Source: UBA1381 sp964399965
GTDB lineage: Bacteria > Bacillota > Clostridia > UBA1381
NCBI GenBank assembly: GCA_964399965.1
Contig: CAYNRX010000003.1
Coordinates: 20,281 to 84,280, forward strand
Length of the DNA: 64,000 nucleotides
Reading direction: 5' to 3'
Positions 16,155 through 24,515 of this stretch are shown here, in pieces (within the stretch, counting starts at the first letter, position 1; each line of letters begins with the position of its first letter). The notes under the pieces are model-generated. The model was given only the letters and a program-made list of their open reading frames with translations, had not been told where the DNA came from and did not search any database. The translations under genes and the position numbers were made by a program.

Positions 16155-17413
16155 TGAGGGTAGACGTAGGACTTGTTTTGGGTATAGCTTTTGAGTACAT
16201 AATATTCCGCTGCTACAGCGACGCCCTGTTTAATATCCGGCTGATAAAATGGCAGAGACGGCTTATCACGGCGGCAGGCTTTTTGGTGTACCTGCTGGTC
16301 TGCGCCTGGGGAGTTGTGCCGCTGAATATCGGGATGTCGTTCATTTTGAATTACGTGCTGCTGCGGCTGTGCTTTCGTACGACCGGACGCACAGCGGCTA
16401 TCCATGCTATGCTTTTGGCGGCACTCTCCACGCTGGGGGAATTTTTGGTGATGTTTTCCGGCGTACTGGGGATAATGCCGGCGGAGGCCGGGCATATGAG
16501 CTGGTATCAGTCGTTCATGCTCACCGCCCTGGGGAAATTCCTCTACCTGGCAGGGGTGGTGGCTCTGATGCAGATGTTCAAGCATCAGGGCGGCTATGCG
16601 GACGTGCAGTACATGCCCCTGGTGCTCATACCGGCGCTGACGCTGGTAGTGCTGATCCTTCTGGAAAAATTCTTCGGCGAGCACCGTATCTGCGTTATCA
16701 TCTGTCTGGCTCTGGCAGCCATAGATATCGTATCGCTGGAGATGTGCAAGAGGCTTAATATACAGCGGACGGAAAACAGGCTGCTGCGGCTGAAAGAGGA
16801 GAAGGAGAAGCAGGATCTGGTAAACTACGAACGCCAGAGCATACTGCGCCACGATTTTAAGGCGCATATCGATATGCTCTCATCGCTTATTAAAAAGGAT
16901 CCCGCCAAGGCCGGGGAATATCTCGATTCCCTGCGGCAGGAGCAGATCACGGCGGAGGTTGTAAACCGTACCGACAACAGTGTCGTAAACGCCGTCATTT
17001 CCGCCAAGATGCAGGAATGCCGCCGTATCGGGGTGAAGCTGGATGTGGAACCGGCGCAGGCCAGCCTGGCATTTTGGGCGGACATAGACGCGGCGGCGAT
17101 GTTTTCCAATATCCTGGATAACGCCATCGAGGCCTGCCGCGGCTCCGAGAGAAAGTATATCTATATGAGCATTTATACCAAAAACGCGGATTTCGCTGTG
17201 ATCAGGACGACTAACTCCTCCGACAGCGCGCCGCTGAGCGATGAAGGGATACTCAAAACCACCAAAACGGGCGAAGGCCATGGACTGGGAATGAAAAGCA
17301 TAGAAATCGTTGCCGGCCGTTACAACGGTTCTGTTGATTGGGACTACGATGAGAATAAAAGGGAATTTACCCTGACAGTCTCGGCAAAAATGGCAATAAC
17401 TTCCAGAAAATGA
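16151..17413 (+). CDS. Sensor histidine kinase, GHKL type (AgrC-like)
   Basis: A 420-residue membrane kinase. Residues 1-195 contain six or seven hydrophobic segments and form the sensor. A coiled linker follows (ENRLLRLKEEKEKQDL), then the phospho-acceptor histidine in ILRHDFKAHID near 233, the N box NILDNAIEAC near 321, and the G box GEGHGLGMKSIEIV near 377. This is the AgrC/ComD/VirS-like class that senses peptides or membrane signals. It is translationally coupled to the regulator (ATGA overlap). Its stop codon lies inside the first of two 20-bp direct repeats. No agrB/agrD-like signal gene is in the window, so the ligand is unknown. Confidence 0.9.
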   Translation: MMRVDVGLVLGIAFEYIIFRCYSDALFNIRLIKWQRRLITAAGFLVYLLVCAWGVVPLNIGMSFILNYVLLRLCFRTTGRTAAIHAMLLAALSTLGEFLVMFSGVLGIMPAEAGHMSWYQSFMLTALGKFLYLAGVVALMQMFKHQGGYADVQYMPLVLIPALTLVVLILLEKFFGEHRICVIICLALAAIDIVSLEMCKRLNIQRTENRLLRLKEEKEKQDLVNYERQSILRHDFKAHIDMLSSLIKKDPAKAGEYLDSLRQEQITAEVVNRTDNSVVNAVISAKMQECRRIGVKLDVEPAQASLAFWADIDAAAMFSNILDNAIEACRGSERKYIYMSIYTKNADFAVIRTTNSSDSAPLSDEGILKTTKTGEGHGLGMKSIEIVAGRYNGSVDWDYDENKREFTLTVSAKMAITSRK

Positions 17414-17447
17414 CCACTCGTGCAAAAAAATGACCACTCGTGCAAAA
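17408..17447 (+). promoter_or_regulatory. Two perfect 20-bp-period direct repeats, candidate LytTR operator
   Basis: AAATGACCACTCGTGCAAAA occurs twice at exactly 20-bp spacing (cores TGACCACTCGTGCAAAA at 17411 and 17431). The second copy ends 4 bp before the -35 hexamer at 17452. The period of two helical turns and the position next to a LytTR regulator gene make it a likely binding site for the regulator encoded at 15435. Binding itself is inference. Confidence 0.7.
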
Positions 17448-17451
17448 TCTA

Positions 17452-17480
17452 TTGACATCACCGCAGGAATATTATATACT
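17452..17480 (+). promoter_or_regulatory. Consensus promoter with a flanking dyad
   Basis: TTGACA (17452-17457), 17 bp, TATACT (17475-17480). The inverted pair ACCGCA (17460-17465) and TGCGGT (17481-17486) brackets the spacer and -10, a second possible operator. Transcription would begin near 17487 and enter a long region without a gene. Confidence 0.8.
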
Positions 17481-17486
17481 TGCGGT

Positions 17487-17700
17487 AGGATCAAACCCAA
17501 GGAACGGAACGCGTCAGGGCGGATATGAAAGAAAGATTATTCGGCCGGTGTTTTCCGCCTCCCCCCGTGGAGGACGCTGCTTGCGGATCTTGTCTATAAA
17601 TAAAAACCGCACAAAAAGCGGCCGTTCCTTGCAGACAAAACGGCGGGCGCGTCAATAAAAGGCGCACTCTGCGGCAGGTATGTCATAGGATCCGAAAGGT
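17487..17700 (+). ncRNA. Candidate structured non-coding RNA or long leader
   Basis: No coding frame is convincing between the kinase and the SLH gene at 17935. The first part of the predicted transcript folds by eye into a closed structure. CAAGGAACGG (17498-17507) pairs perfectly with CCGTTCCTTG (17622-17631). Inside, GCGTC/GACGC encloses GGCGGA/TCCGCC, with CTCC-loop-GGAG next to it, and CCGC-loop-GCGG lies further on. This looks like a multi-branched RNA. It is not 6S, SRP, RNase P, tmRNA, T-box or a riboswitch that I recognise. It could be a LytTR-controlled regulatory RNA or the leader of the SLH gene. The 3' end is not defined: no clear U-tract terminator was found before 17935, and 17701-17930 shows nothing else clear. 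Confidence 0.45.
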
Positions 17701-17934
17701 ATATATGCTCGGGGAGACGGCGGGCAAAAAAAGAGAAACTTCATAAAACCAGCAGAAAGAATTGGTCGCTCTTAATGACGGTTATATATAAAGTCTCTCT
17801 TCGATAAGTATATAAGATAACCTCTGCTTTGTCAAGGCCTTTTGTATATCTTTGTCCGCCGCCCTAGGGGGATACTTGGGTATGGTAAAAATCATAAATC
17901 AAAAGGTTTTCATCAAAGAAGGAGGTGAGAAGTC

Positions 17935-18747
17935 ATGAAAAAATCAATAGCACTACTTCTTTCATCACTGCTTGCCGTATCGGCAGCTCCCTCCGCTTTC
18001 GCTCTTGATTACACAGATGTTCCCGAGGGGACGGAGCTTCGGGAAGCGGTGGAAGACCTGGAGGCTTTGGGCATAGTAAACGGCTATCCCGATGGTTCAT
18101 ACAGACCAGAGGCTCCGGTCACACGGGCGGAGGTAGCAGTTATGACCTTTAAAATGAGCCATGCGCCCGGATATACTCCGCTTCCGGCCGACAGATTAAA
18201 GGTCAACGGTCTTGATATGGAATGCTACTCTGATTATGATACGAGCCACTGGGCATATTACGAGATGGCTGAGCAGGCAGATGAGAGCCGGGTCGGAAAA
18301 CCGCTTGAAGGCTATCCCGACGGCACTCTCCGTCCCGATAACAATGTCACCTATACGGAAGCCTTGAACATGATACTCAAAGAACTGCGGTATTATGCAC
18401 TGATAGACGAACAGGGCGGCTATCCTGACGGCACTATGTATTGGGCTGAGGATTTAGGTCTGTCCGAGGGCATGGAATTTGAGCCGGGCGATGATACAAA
18501 AGCTACGCGCGGAGACATAGCGATAATGGTGCACCGGGCAATGGACGCGCCTTACGCTAAGCTTTTTTCTGAATTTCCTGAGGGTACGACTGTAGAGGAG
18601 ACGGAGTATGAGGAGGGCACATTCGGTCAGGTGAGCGGCGATGTTATTTTCACCTGGGGCAAGGGCGAAAGCACCCCGCGCACAAGTCGTGACTCAAGAG
18701 AAGCCGGTAAAGACTGGGTGCGTATAGAGGAATCGTTTGACAGCTGA
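17935..18747 (+). CDS. Small secreted SLH-domain protein
   Basis: A 270-residue exported protein with a signal peptide (KKSIALLLSSLLAVSAAPSA, cut after AFA). SLH domains follow: DYTDVPEGTELREAVEDLEALG...NGYPDGSYRPEAPVTRAEVA near residues 25-77, and a second around 97-150 (HWAYYEMAEQA, GYPDGTLRPDNNVTYTEAL), with a degenerate third to about 205. The tail of about 65 residues is acidic and has no recognised domain. SLH domains attach proteins non-covalently to pyruvylated wall polymers. The ATG has a strong AAGGAGGTGAG site. It lies downstream of the LytTR system and the structured leader, so it is a candidate target. Confidence 0.88.
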   Translation: MKKSIALLLSSLLAVSAAPSAFALDYTDVPEGTELREAVEDLEALGIVNGYPDGSYRPEAPVTRAEVAVMTFKMSHAPGYTPLPADRLKVNGLDMECYSDYDTSHWAYYEMAEQADESRVGKPLEGYPDGTLRPDNNVTYTEALNMILKELRYYALIDEQGGYPDGTMYWAEDLGLSEGMEFEPGDDTKATRGDIAIMVHRAMDAPYAKLFSEFPEGTTVEETEYEEGTFGQVSGDVIFTWGKGESTPRTSRDSREAGKDWVRIEESFDS

Positions 18748-18793
18748 ACTATATAATTGCCCAAGGTGATATTTTATAATTATCGCCCTGGAC

Positions 18794-18831
18794 AGGAGAC
18801 AATTGCGGGAGCAATTCCGCAATTGTCTCCT
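18794..18831 (+). repeat. 15-bp perfect inverted repeat
   Basis: AGGAGACAATTGCGG (18794-18808) and CCGCAATTGTCTCCT (18817-18831) enclose an 8-base loop, with an A-rich tail after. It stands between the SLH gene and the amber-interrupted gene. The CAATTGCG core recalls the dispersed repeat family, but the rest differs, so it is listed apart. It could act as a weak terminator or RNA stabiliser. Confidence 0.7.
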
Positions 18832-18858
18832 AAAAATTTAAGATAGGAGGGAAAAATC

Positions 18859-19365
18859 ATGTTTAAATTTAAAAAATTGTTTTCTGTAGCTTTAGCAGTT
18901 GTAATAGCATTGTCAATGATTTGCGGTTTTGCAGCGTCAACGGATTCACCCGCCGATATTGATAGAAGCAATTATGAATGGGTATAGCCAACCATTGTGG
19001 AGCCGGAGCTGGTTGAACCTGCCGCACCGGAGGTAACCAATCAATTACGCTCGGCAGACCCCGAATTGTTCGCGGTAAATAAAGATATTTTTGTCGGGGT
19101 TCGTGCAAATAGTGAGTTTGCAAAGGTTTTTGAAGATAGCAATTGGTGGGATAATAGGGTGTCGGTTACTATAGACAATATTCAAAATGGCGGAACGGTC
19201 GCGGTTAGAGTTGTGGACCTGGCGACCGGCGGATCGGCGCAGTCTTCTCTTGCCCAGGGACAAGGCACGTCTTTTAATATTACGCCCGGCGAAGGGTTTG
19301 TTGTTTATATGTCTGCGGACGTTCCTACAAACGTTAATGCAAATATTAGGACGTACTCTGTTTAA
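18859..19365 (+). pseudogene. Exported protein gene interrupted by an in-frame amber codon
   Basis: An ATG with AGGAGG 8 bases upstream opens a good signal peptide (KKLFSVALAVVIALSMICGF) and reads 42 codons to YEWV, then TAG at 18985. The same frame continues without a break for 125 more codons (PTIVEPELVEPAAPEV onward) to a stop at 19363. The downstream part has no ribosome site and no export signal of its own, so both halves were one gene. The C-terminal part (about residues 65-167) is rich in V, T, S and N, with alternating strands (VSVTIDNI, VAVRVVDLATGG, FVVYMSADVP), suggesting a beta-sandwich surface domain. A single change from CAG (Gln) or TGG (Trp) explains the stop. Readthrough cannot be excluded. 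No family was recognised. Confidence 0.75.
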
Positions 19366-19517
19366 AGAGGAGACGATCATCTGCAAGGCGGTAAAAGAAG
19401 TGATAATATCCTCTAATGATGTTTAAGTAAATTATGCTTTCCTCCGTCCGGAGATAAACGGGGTGTATGGAAGCTGCGGTTGTTTATATTTACGAAGTTT
19501 TTTAACAAGGAGTGGTT

Positions 19518-20180
19518 ATGTTGAATCAGAATATTTATAATAATTCCAAAAAAATATGCATAGCTCTATGCGCAATATGCGGCCTGCTTTTGGGCGGCTG
19601 CACGGGCGGCGAGATATCGCCGACGCCGGAGGCTGTGCAGACCCCGGCTCCGACAGAGGATGTATCGGGCATGAGCGGGACGGAGGCGGAGGAGATATCC
19701 CAGAGGTATTTTTCTTCCCACACTAAAGCCGACAATTCGCGGCTTTATATAGCCGAGGACGGCAGCTGGTGTATGCAGGTGCCCGAGGACGCGCACTGCG
19801 CCGATATGGCGGAGGGGATAGTGCGGATATCGTTCGTCAGGGACGGCGAAATGGCGGATATCTATGTCCATGCTGTCGGCAATGAAAACGCTCCCAGCGA
19901 TGTTTACACGACTGCGGAGGAGATAGTGGAAAAGCACGCGCAATACGGGCTGAATTTTGTCGGCGAGGTCACAGACCTCGAACAGCTGTATGACGGCGAG
20001 GAAAATATCGGCTGCCAGTATATACAGCGCGTTGAGACGGTGACGGAGCCGTACGGAGCCGTTTACCGTGATTACTATAATACTCCGTATTCGATACAGG
20101 CTTCGCTTGTCGATCTTGAGGAGGATACTATCGCGGAAATGGAAGGCTGGCTTGACACGTTTGCGTTTGGTGAGTTTTAA
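19518..20180 (+). CDS. Predicted lipoprotein of unknown function
   Basis: A 220-residue protein with a lipoprotein signal. A KK-charged start is followed by ICIALCAICGLLLGGC, with the lipobox cysteine near residue 28, then a Thr/Pro/Glu-rich linker (PTPEAVQTPAPTED). The globular part (60-220) contains WCMQVPEDAHCADMAEGIVRISF and a C-terminal amphipathic segment. No family is recognised; the layout resembles small PsbP-like or surfactant-type lipoproteins, but that is not a call. The ATG at 19518 is preceded by AAGGAG at 5 bases. A hairpin with GCCCCTG/CAGGGGC follows the gene at 20207-20230. Confidence 0.75.
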   Translation: MLNQNIYNNSKKICIALCAICGLLLGGCTGGEISPTPEAVQTPAPTEDVSGMSGTEAEEISQRYFSSHTKADNSRLYIAEDGSWCMQVPEDAHCADMAEGIVRISFVRDGEMADIYVHAVGNENAPSDVYTTAEEIVEKHAQYGLNFVGEVTDLEQLYDGEENIGCQYIQRVETVTEPYGAVYRDYYNTPYSIQASLVDLEEDTIAEMEGWLDTFAFGEF

Positions 20181-20206
20181 AAAGCCGGGGAAATAAGATA
20201 TATATG

Positions 20207-20240
20207 GCCCCTGTCGTTATCGGCAGGGGCTTCGTTGTTT
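20207..20240 (+). terminator. Terminator after the lipoprotein gene
   Basis: GCCCCTG (20207-20213) and CAGGGGC (20224-20230) form a perfect 7-bp GC stem with a 10-base loop, followed by TTCGTTGTTT. The T tract is interrupted, so strength is moderate. Confidence 0.65.
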
Positions 20241-20284
20241 ATAAATTGTTTACAATGTGTCGCACAAATTTAAAAAAAAACAGG

Positions 20285-20313
20285 TTGCAGTTTTTAATAC
20301 TTTATGGTATAAT
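20285..20313 (+). promoter_or_regulatory. Promoter of the 648-residue SLH protein
   Basis: TTGCAG (20285-20290), 17 bp, TATAAT (20308-20313), 41 bp before the ATG at 20355. Confidence 0.8.
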
Positions 20314-20354
20314 CAAAGTGATAATCTTGTTTTTGAAAGGAATGAGTATAGGAT

Positions 20355-22301
20355 ATGAAAAAGATTATATCAGCAATCATAATTGCTTCGCTGGCCTCAT
20401 CATTGCTCGTGCCCGTATATGCCGACGGCACGAACGAGGATACCGGCGCTGCGGCCGCAGCCGCGACCCCTTCTCCCACGGCGACGATAGATCCGGAAAA
20501 GGAGGGCAATACCCCGGCCACTTCTCCCCGTGACGATGAGGAAGAGGAGGACTACGATGTGTCCTTCTCCGACATAAGCGGCTCAAACTACAGCTGGGCG
20601 TACGACTCTATAATGAATATGGCGGAAAAGGGCTATGTGTCCGGCTATGAGGACGGCACCTACCGCCCCGACAACAGCGTTACCCGGCTGGAAGTGCTGG
20701 CACTTTTCGCCCGCGCTATGGGCAGCCGCGACGAGGTCAACGAGCCGATACTCGAGCTTGCGCATGAGATGTATGACGAAACGATACAGCCCTACAGTCT
20801 CATCTGGGGTACGGACGAGATAGCGTATCTGATGTACCGTGGCGTCCTGCAAAGAAGCGACCTTGATACATATTTAAAGGGCACCTTAAAGGACGAGCCT
20901 ATGCCACGTCATGAGGCGGCGATAATAATCACCAAGGCGATGGGCGGTGAGCAGGAGGCCACCAGCACCGTGGGGATAAGCCTTGATTATGCGGACGTCA
21001 ACACGATACCCAAGGCCTCCCTGCAGTACGTAAATTATGTAACGGAAGAGGGCATAATGACCGGTATGGACAACAATTGCTTCTCGCCGCAAACAAGCGT
21101 TTTGCGCAGCCAGATGGCGGTCATGCTTGAAAGAGTGGATACCAAGACGGATTACACCTTTGAACAGAGCAGGCTGATAGAGGTCGATACCGATAACGAG
21201 GAGGTAACGGTGCTTGACGAATACGGCGATGAGACCCCTCTCCCCTACACGGACGATACTTCGTTTAGGATGCTGGGCGAGCTGGTGCAGCCGGAGGATA
21301 TGGTAGAGAACCTGTCGGTGCTTATAACGTATTCGGCGGGCGATATTTTCAGCATAGACGCTATGACCGATGTGCCGGATGAGACGGTCACGGGCATTTA
21401 TATGTCCAACACCTCTTCCGGCGGAGTGGTAAAGACGATAACGATAAGACCCGATTCGGGGAGCGATCAGCGGTATCAGTGCGCTGATGATCTGGAGATA
21501 ACGTATAACGGCAGCCCGGCGAATCTGGGAGCCTTTGTCAGGGAGCAGGATTATATCACCCTGACGCTTGAGGGCGGATTGGTAACGGCCGTGACCGGTT
21601 CGGAAAAGGACGAGACGATAACGAACGCTACCATTGAAGAGATAACGATAGAGCCGGAATTTACGATGACGATAAGCCATGCCGACGGCAGATACGATGG
21701 TATGACATATCCGATAGCCGACGATGTGCTGGTATTTAAAAACGACGCCGAGTGCAGCTTCAGCGATATATACCGCGGCGATAAGGTGACGCTGACGCTG
21801 GAATACGGCGAGATCACAAAGGTGCGCGCCACCGCGTCCAAGCGGATAGTCGAGGGATCCATAGTAGCTCTCAATATCGCCGCGCAGTCCTCAATGACCG
21901 TCCGCTCCGGCGGTACAGAGACCACGTATGATATCCCCAACAGCGTGGAGATAACGATAAACGGTGAATCGGGCACGCTTTATGATTTCCGTGTGGGCGA
22001 TACCGTGAAGCTTACGCTTGAAAGCCAAGCGATAGTTGCCATCACCGCCACCCATATCGACTCTACCGAGGGTACGATCTCCGGTACGATAACGGCGGTC
22101 AACTCGGCGTTCGGTTTCATCAAGGTGTCGGTGAGCGAGGATTACGAGGAGACGATCTACTGTACAGACAGAACAACGATACTCGATACTACCGGTAAGG
22201 AACAGACATTGAGGAGTATTGAGGTCGGCCAGGTAGTCGTTACCGCGACCGGTACTACGACCAACGGAGCATTCAGCGCCGATCTGGTAGTTGTAAAATA
22301 A
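20355..22301 (+). CDS. SLH-domain surface protein with repeated beta modules
   Basis: A 648-residue exported protein. A signal peptide (ISAIIIASLASSLLVPVYA) is followed by a low-complexity Ala/Thr/Pro/acidic linker (28-70). Three SLH domains come next: FSDISGSNYSWAYDS with YEDGTYRPDNSVTRLE (about 72-125), a degenerate one (150-200), and ADVNTIPKASLQYVN with FSPQTSVLRSQMA (208-260). From about 265 to the end there are four or five related modules of about 80 residues, each ending in a pattern like GDTVKLTLESQAIVAI or RGDKVTLTLEYGEITKV. The modules look like small beta-barrels. The function is probably structural or as a wall scaffold. It has its own promoter and is followed by a strong hairpin. 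Confidence 0.88.
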   Translation: MKKIISAIIIASLASSLLVPVYADGTNEDTGAAAAAATPSPTATIDPEKEGNTPATSPRDDEEEEDYDVSFSDISGSNYSWAYDSIMNMAEKGYVSGYEDGTYRPDNSVTRLEVLALFARAMGSRDEVNEPILELAHEMYDETIQPYSLIWGTDEIAYLMYRGVLQRSDLDTYLKGTLKDEPMPRHEAAIIITKAMGGEQEATSTVGISLDYADVNTIPKASLQYVNYVTEEGIMTGMDNNCFSPQTSVLRSQMAVMLERVDTKTDYTFEQSRLIEVDTDNEEVTVLDEYGDETPLPYTDDTSFRMLGELVQPEDMVENLSVLITYSAGDIFSIDAMTDVPDETVTGIYMSNTSSGGVVKTITIRPDSGSDQRYQCADDLEITYNGSPANLGAFVREQDYITLTLEGGLVTAVTGSEKDETITNATIEEITIEPEFTMTISHADGRYDGMTYPIADDVLVFKNDAECSFSDIYRGDKVTLTLEYGEITKVRATASKRIVEGSIVALNIAAQSSMTVRSGGTETTYDIPNSVEITINGESGTLYDFRVGDTVKLTLESQAIVAITATHIDSTEGTISGTITAVNSAFGFIKVSVSEDYEETIYCTDRTTILDTTGKEQTLRSIEVGQVVVTATGTTTNGAFSADLVVVK

Positions 22302-22340
22302 AAAAAGCCGCAAAGTGCAATAATGTGGTTTTTGGGAAAT

Positions 22341-22401
22341 ATGCCGCCTATATATTGTAGATGGTCTAATGCAAAGCCACGATATATAGGCGGCATTTTT
22401 G
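22341..22401 (+). terminator. Strong palindromic terminator
   Basis: ATGCCGCCTATATAT (22341-22355) and ATATATAGGCGGCAT (22382-22396) form a 15-bp perfect stem around a 26-base loop, with five T after. A weaker GCC/GGT hairpin with A and T runs lies just before it at 22301-22333. Confidence 0.8.
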
Positions 22402-22440
22402 CGGGCTGCCGTATGTTAAGTTTATGTATAAGGAGTTTTC

Positions 22441-23640
22441 ATGAAAGGAAAGACAGTGGGGATAATCGGCGGCGGAGCGGCGGGCATGATGGCGGCCATT
22501 GCCGTTTTGCGCCGCGGCGGCAAAGCGGTGATATTTGAAAAAAAGGATCGGCCGGGCAAAAAGATCCTGGCCACCGGCAACGGCCGCTGCAACATGACGA
22601 ATATAAACGCCGCTGTAAAGAATTACCACGGCAGCCAGCCGCGGTTTGTAAACGGAGCCATGCACCGCTTCTGGGTGCGGGAGACGCTCGACCTTTTCGG
22701 GGAATTGGGCGTAGTTGCCCGTATCGAGGAGAACGGGAAGGTCTATCCGTACAGCTTGCAGGCTTCTTCGGTGCTTGACGCGCTGAGGCTGGAGCTGGAG
22801 CGGCTGGGATGCCGGGTGAATACCGATAGAGAGGCCTGCCGCGTCCGTACGGAAAAACACGGCTTTCGGCTGTATTTTACAAACGGGGAAAATTTTTTCT
22901 GCGACCGACTGATAATCGCCGCCGGAGGGAAAGCCTCGCCTGTGCACGGCTCGGACGGGAGCGGTTTTCGCCTGGCGCAGGGGCTGGGACACAGCATAAC
23001 GCCGTTGTCGCCGGTGCTTGTGCAGCTTAAGACCTCGAATCCTTGCGTAAGAGGATTAAAGGGCATAAAGGTGCAGGGGACGGTGTCCTGCGGAAAGAAC
23101 CTTTCTGCCGGGGAGATATTATTTACCGACTACGGCCTTTCGGGAGTGCCGGTGTTTTGGATATCCTCCTACGCCGGGGAGGGCGATACGGTCTGCCTTG
23201 ATATAATGCCCGAATACAGCGAGGGATCGCTTTGTAGCATACTGCGTTCACGCAGGGAGAGCCTTTCCTACAGGAGGGCGGAGCAGTTTTTCACGGGGAT
23301 GCTGCAAAAGCAGGTGGGATTCGCGCTGATGAAGGCGGCCGGGATATCGCCGCTGTCGCGCGCCGTATCCACGTTTAGCGACCGGGAGCTTGAGCGGCTG
23401 GCGTCGCTTTTGAAGCGGTGGGAATTTCCCGTTACCGGCAATGCCGGCTGGAACAACGCTCAGGTTACGCGGGGCGGTGTGCGTACGCGGGAGGTCGATC
23501 CGGCAACGATGCAGTCGCTGATAACGCCGGGACTGTTTTTTGCCGGGGAAATACTCGACATTGACGGCGACTGCGGCGGCTATAACCTGCAATGGGCATG
23601 GTCGTCGGGATATATCGCCGGCAGCAATGCCGCCGAATAA
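22441..23640 (+). CDS. NAD(P)/FAD-dependent oxidoreductase, HI0933/BaiN family
   Basis: A 399-residue flavoprotein with an N-terminal Rossmann motif GIIGGGAAGMMAA near residue 7, then RPGKKILATGNGRCNMTN near 38, the hallmark of the HI0933 family (also called aminoacetone oxidase-like or BaiN). A second nucleotide motif, RLIIAAGGKASPVHGSDGSG, lies near 158, and the C-terminal GLFFAGEILDIDGDCGGYNLQWAW stretch closes the FAD site. BaiN of some Clostridia acts in bile acid 7-dehydroxylation, but most members have no known substrate; no other bai genes are here. The ATG follows AAGGAG. It opens a plus-strand run that continues to hydE. Confidence 0.9.
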   Translation: MKGKTVGIIGGGAAGMMAAIAVLRRGGKAVIFEKKDRPGKKILATGNGRCNMTNINAAVKNYHGSQPRFVNGAMHRFWVRETLDLFGELGVVARIEENGKVYPYSLQASSVLDALRLELERLGCRVNTDREACRVRTEKHGFRLYFTNGENFFCDRLIIAAGGKASPVHGSDGSGFRLAQGLGHSITPLSPVLVQLKTSNPCVRGLKGIKVQGTVSCGKNLSAGEILFTDYGLSGVPVFWISSYAGEGDTVCLDIMPEYSEGSLCSILRSRRESLSYRRAEQFFTGMLQKQVGFALMKAAGISPLSRAVSTFSDRELERLASLLKRWEFPVTGNAGWNNAQVTRGGVRTREVDPATMQSLITPGLFFAGEILDIDGDCGGYNLQWAWSSGYIAGSNAAE

Positions 23641-23669
23641 TGAAGAAAAACATCCGGGAGGAGATCTAG

Positions 23670-24515
23670 ATGAATTTGAAAAAAGCGGCCGGGGCGGCGG
23701 CTGTGATAGGAGGGGCGGCGTTCGTAAAAGGGCTTGATAAAAGGCTTAAAGTGACCGAATATGAGGTGTCCGCGGGAAATATTCCCCAGTCATTTGAGGG
23801 CTTTAGAATAGCGCATATATCCGACTGCCACGGCATGGATATCCCGGGGCTTAAGGAAAAGACGGCCGAGCTGCGGCCGGACATTATCGTATGCACCGGC
23901 GATCTTTTTGACGATGAGGGGCGGCCGGATGAAGGTCTGGCGTTGGCGGAAAAGCTGGCGTCCATAGCTCCCATGTACCTGGTAACAGGCAACCATGACG
24001 CCTGGCGGGGAGACTACCATGCGCTTGAAAAAAGGCTTGTGGAAATGGGGATCGTCCCCCTGCATAACGAGCGGCTGTTTTTGCAAAACGAGGGCGGGCG
24101 GATCGCCCTTTCGGGGATAGACGATCCGTTCGTGTTCACCGGGGAAAGCGTTGCCAAGCGTGTTAAAGATTCGCTTTTGGAGCTGGGGCCGCCAGAGGAG
24201 GCTTATGAGATATTGCTGTTCCATCGGGCGAACCTGCTTGATATGGTGTGCGGCCTTGGGTTTGACCTCATCCTCTCCGGTCACAACCACGGCGGCCAGG
24301 TACGGCTGCCGTTTGTCGGCGGAGTGGCGGCTCCTACCTCAAGCTGGGGCGGCGGCAGGATGCTTTTTCCCCCGTATTCGGGCGGGCAGTACGAAAAGGA
24401 CGGCTGCCGCATGATAGTCAGCTGCGGGCTGGCCAATACGACTTTTGTTCCCAGGCTGTTCAACAGGCCGGAACTGATATCGATAAAATTATCACATAAG
24501 GAGAATGAAAAATGA
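23670..24515 (+). CDS. Metallophosphoesterase, YkuE/YaeI type
   Basis: A 281-residue calcineurin-like phosphoesterase. Metal-ligand motifs appear in order: HISDCHGMDI near residue 50 (DxH), CTGDLFDDEG near 75 (GDxxD), LVTGNHDAW near 108 (GNHD), LLFHRANL near 185 and SGHNHGGQV near 206 (GHxH). The N-terminus begins with a short positively charged and hydrophobic stretch that may tether it to the membrane. Relatives include UDP-2,3-diacylglucosamine hydrolase-like and phosphodiesterase enzymes; the substrate is unknown. Its end overlaps the next gene by 4 bp, so the pair is coupled. Confidence 0.88.
   Translation: MNLKKAAGAAAVIGGAAFVKGLDKRLKVTEYEVSAGNIPQSFEGFRIAHISDCHGMDIPGLKEKTAELRPDIIVCTGDLFDDEGRPDEGLALAEKLASIAPMYLVTGNHDAWRGDYHALEKRLVEMGIVPLHNERLFLQNEGGRIALSGIDDPFVFTGESVAKRVKDSLLELGPPEEAYEILLFHRANLLDMVCGLGFDLILSGHNHGGQVRLPFVGGVAAPTSSWGGGRMLFPPYSGGQYEKDGCRMIVSCGLANTTFVPRLFNRPELISIKLSHKENEK

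Noticed and set aside
17440..17658. 72-codon frame after the kinase gene
   Set aside because: It overlaps the promoter and the paired helices of the structured region; no ribosome site and no protein-like pattern.
17487..17700. 6S RNA, SRP RNA, RNase P RNA or tmRNA as identity of the structured region
   Set aside because: The fold is multi-branched, not a single long hairpin with a central bubble, and the conserved sequences of SRP, RNase P and tmRNA are missing.
22441..23640. Calling the flavoprotein a bile-acid enzyme (BaiN)
   Set aside because: The family is broad and no other bai genes are nearby.
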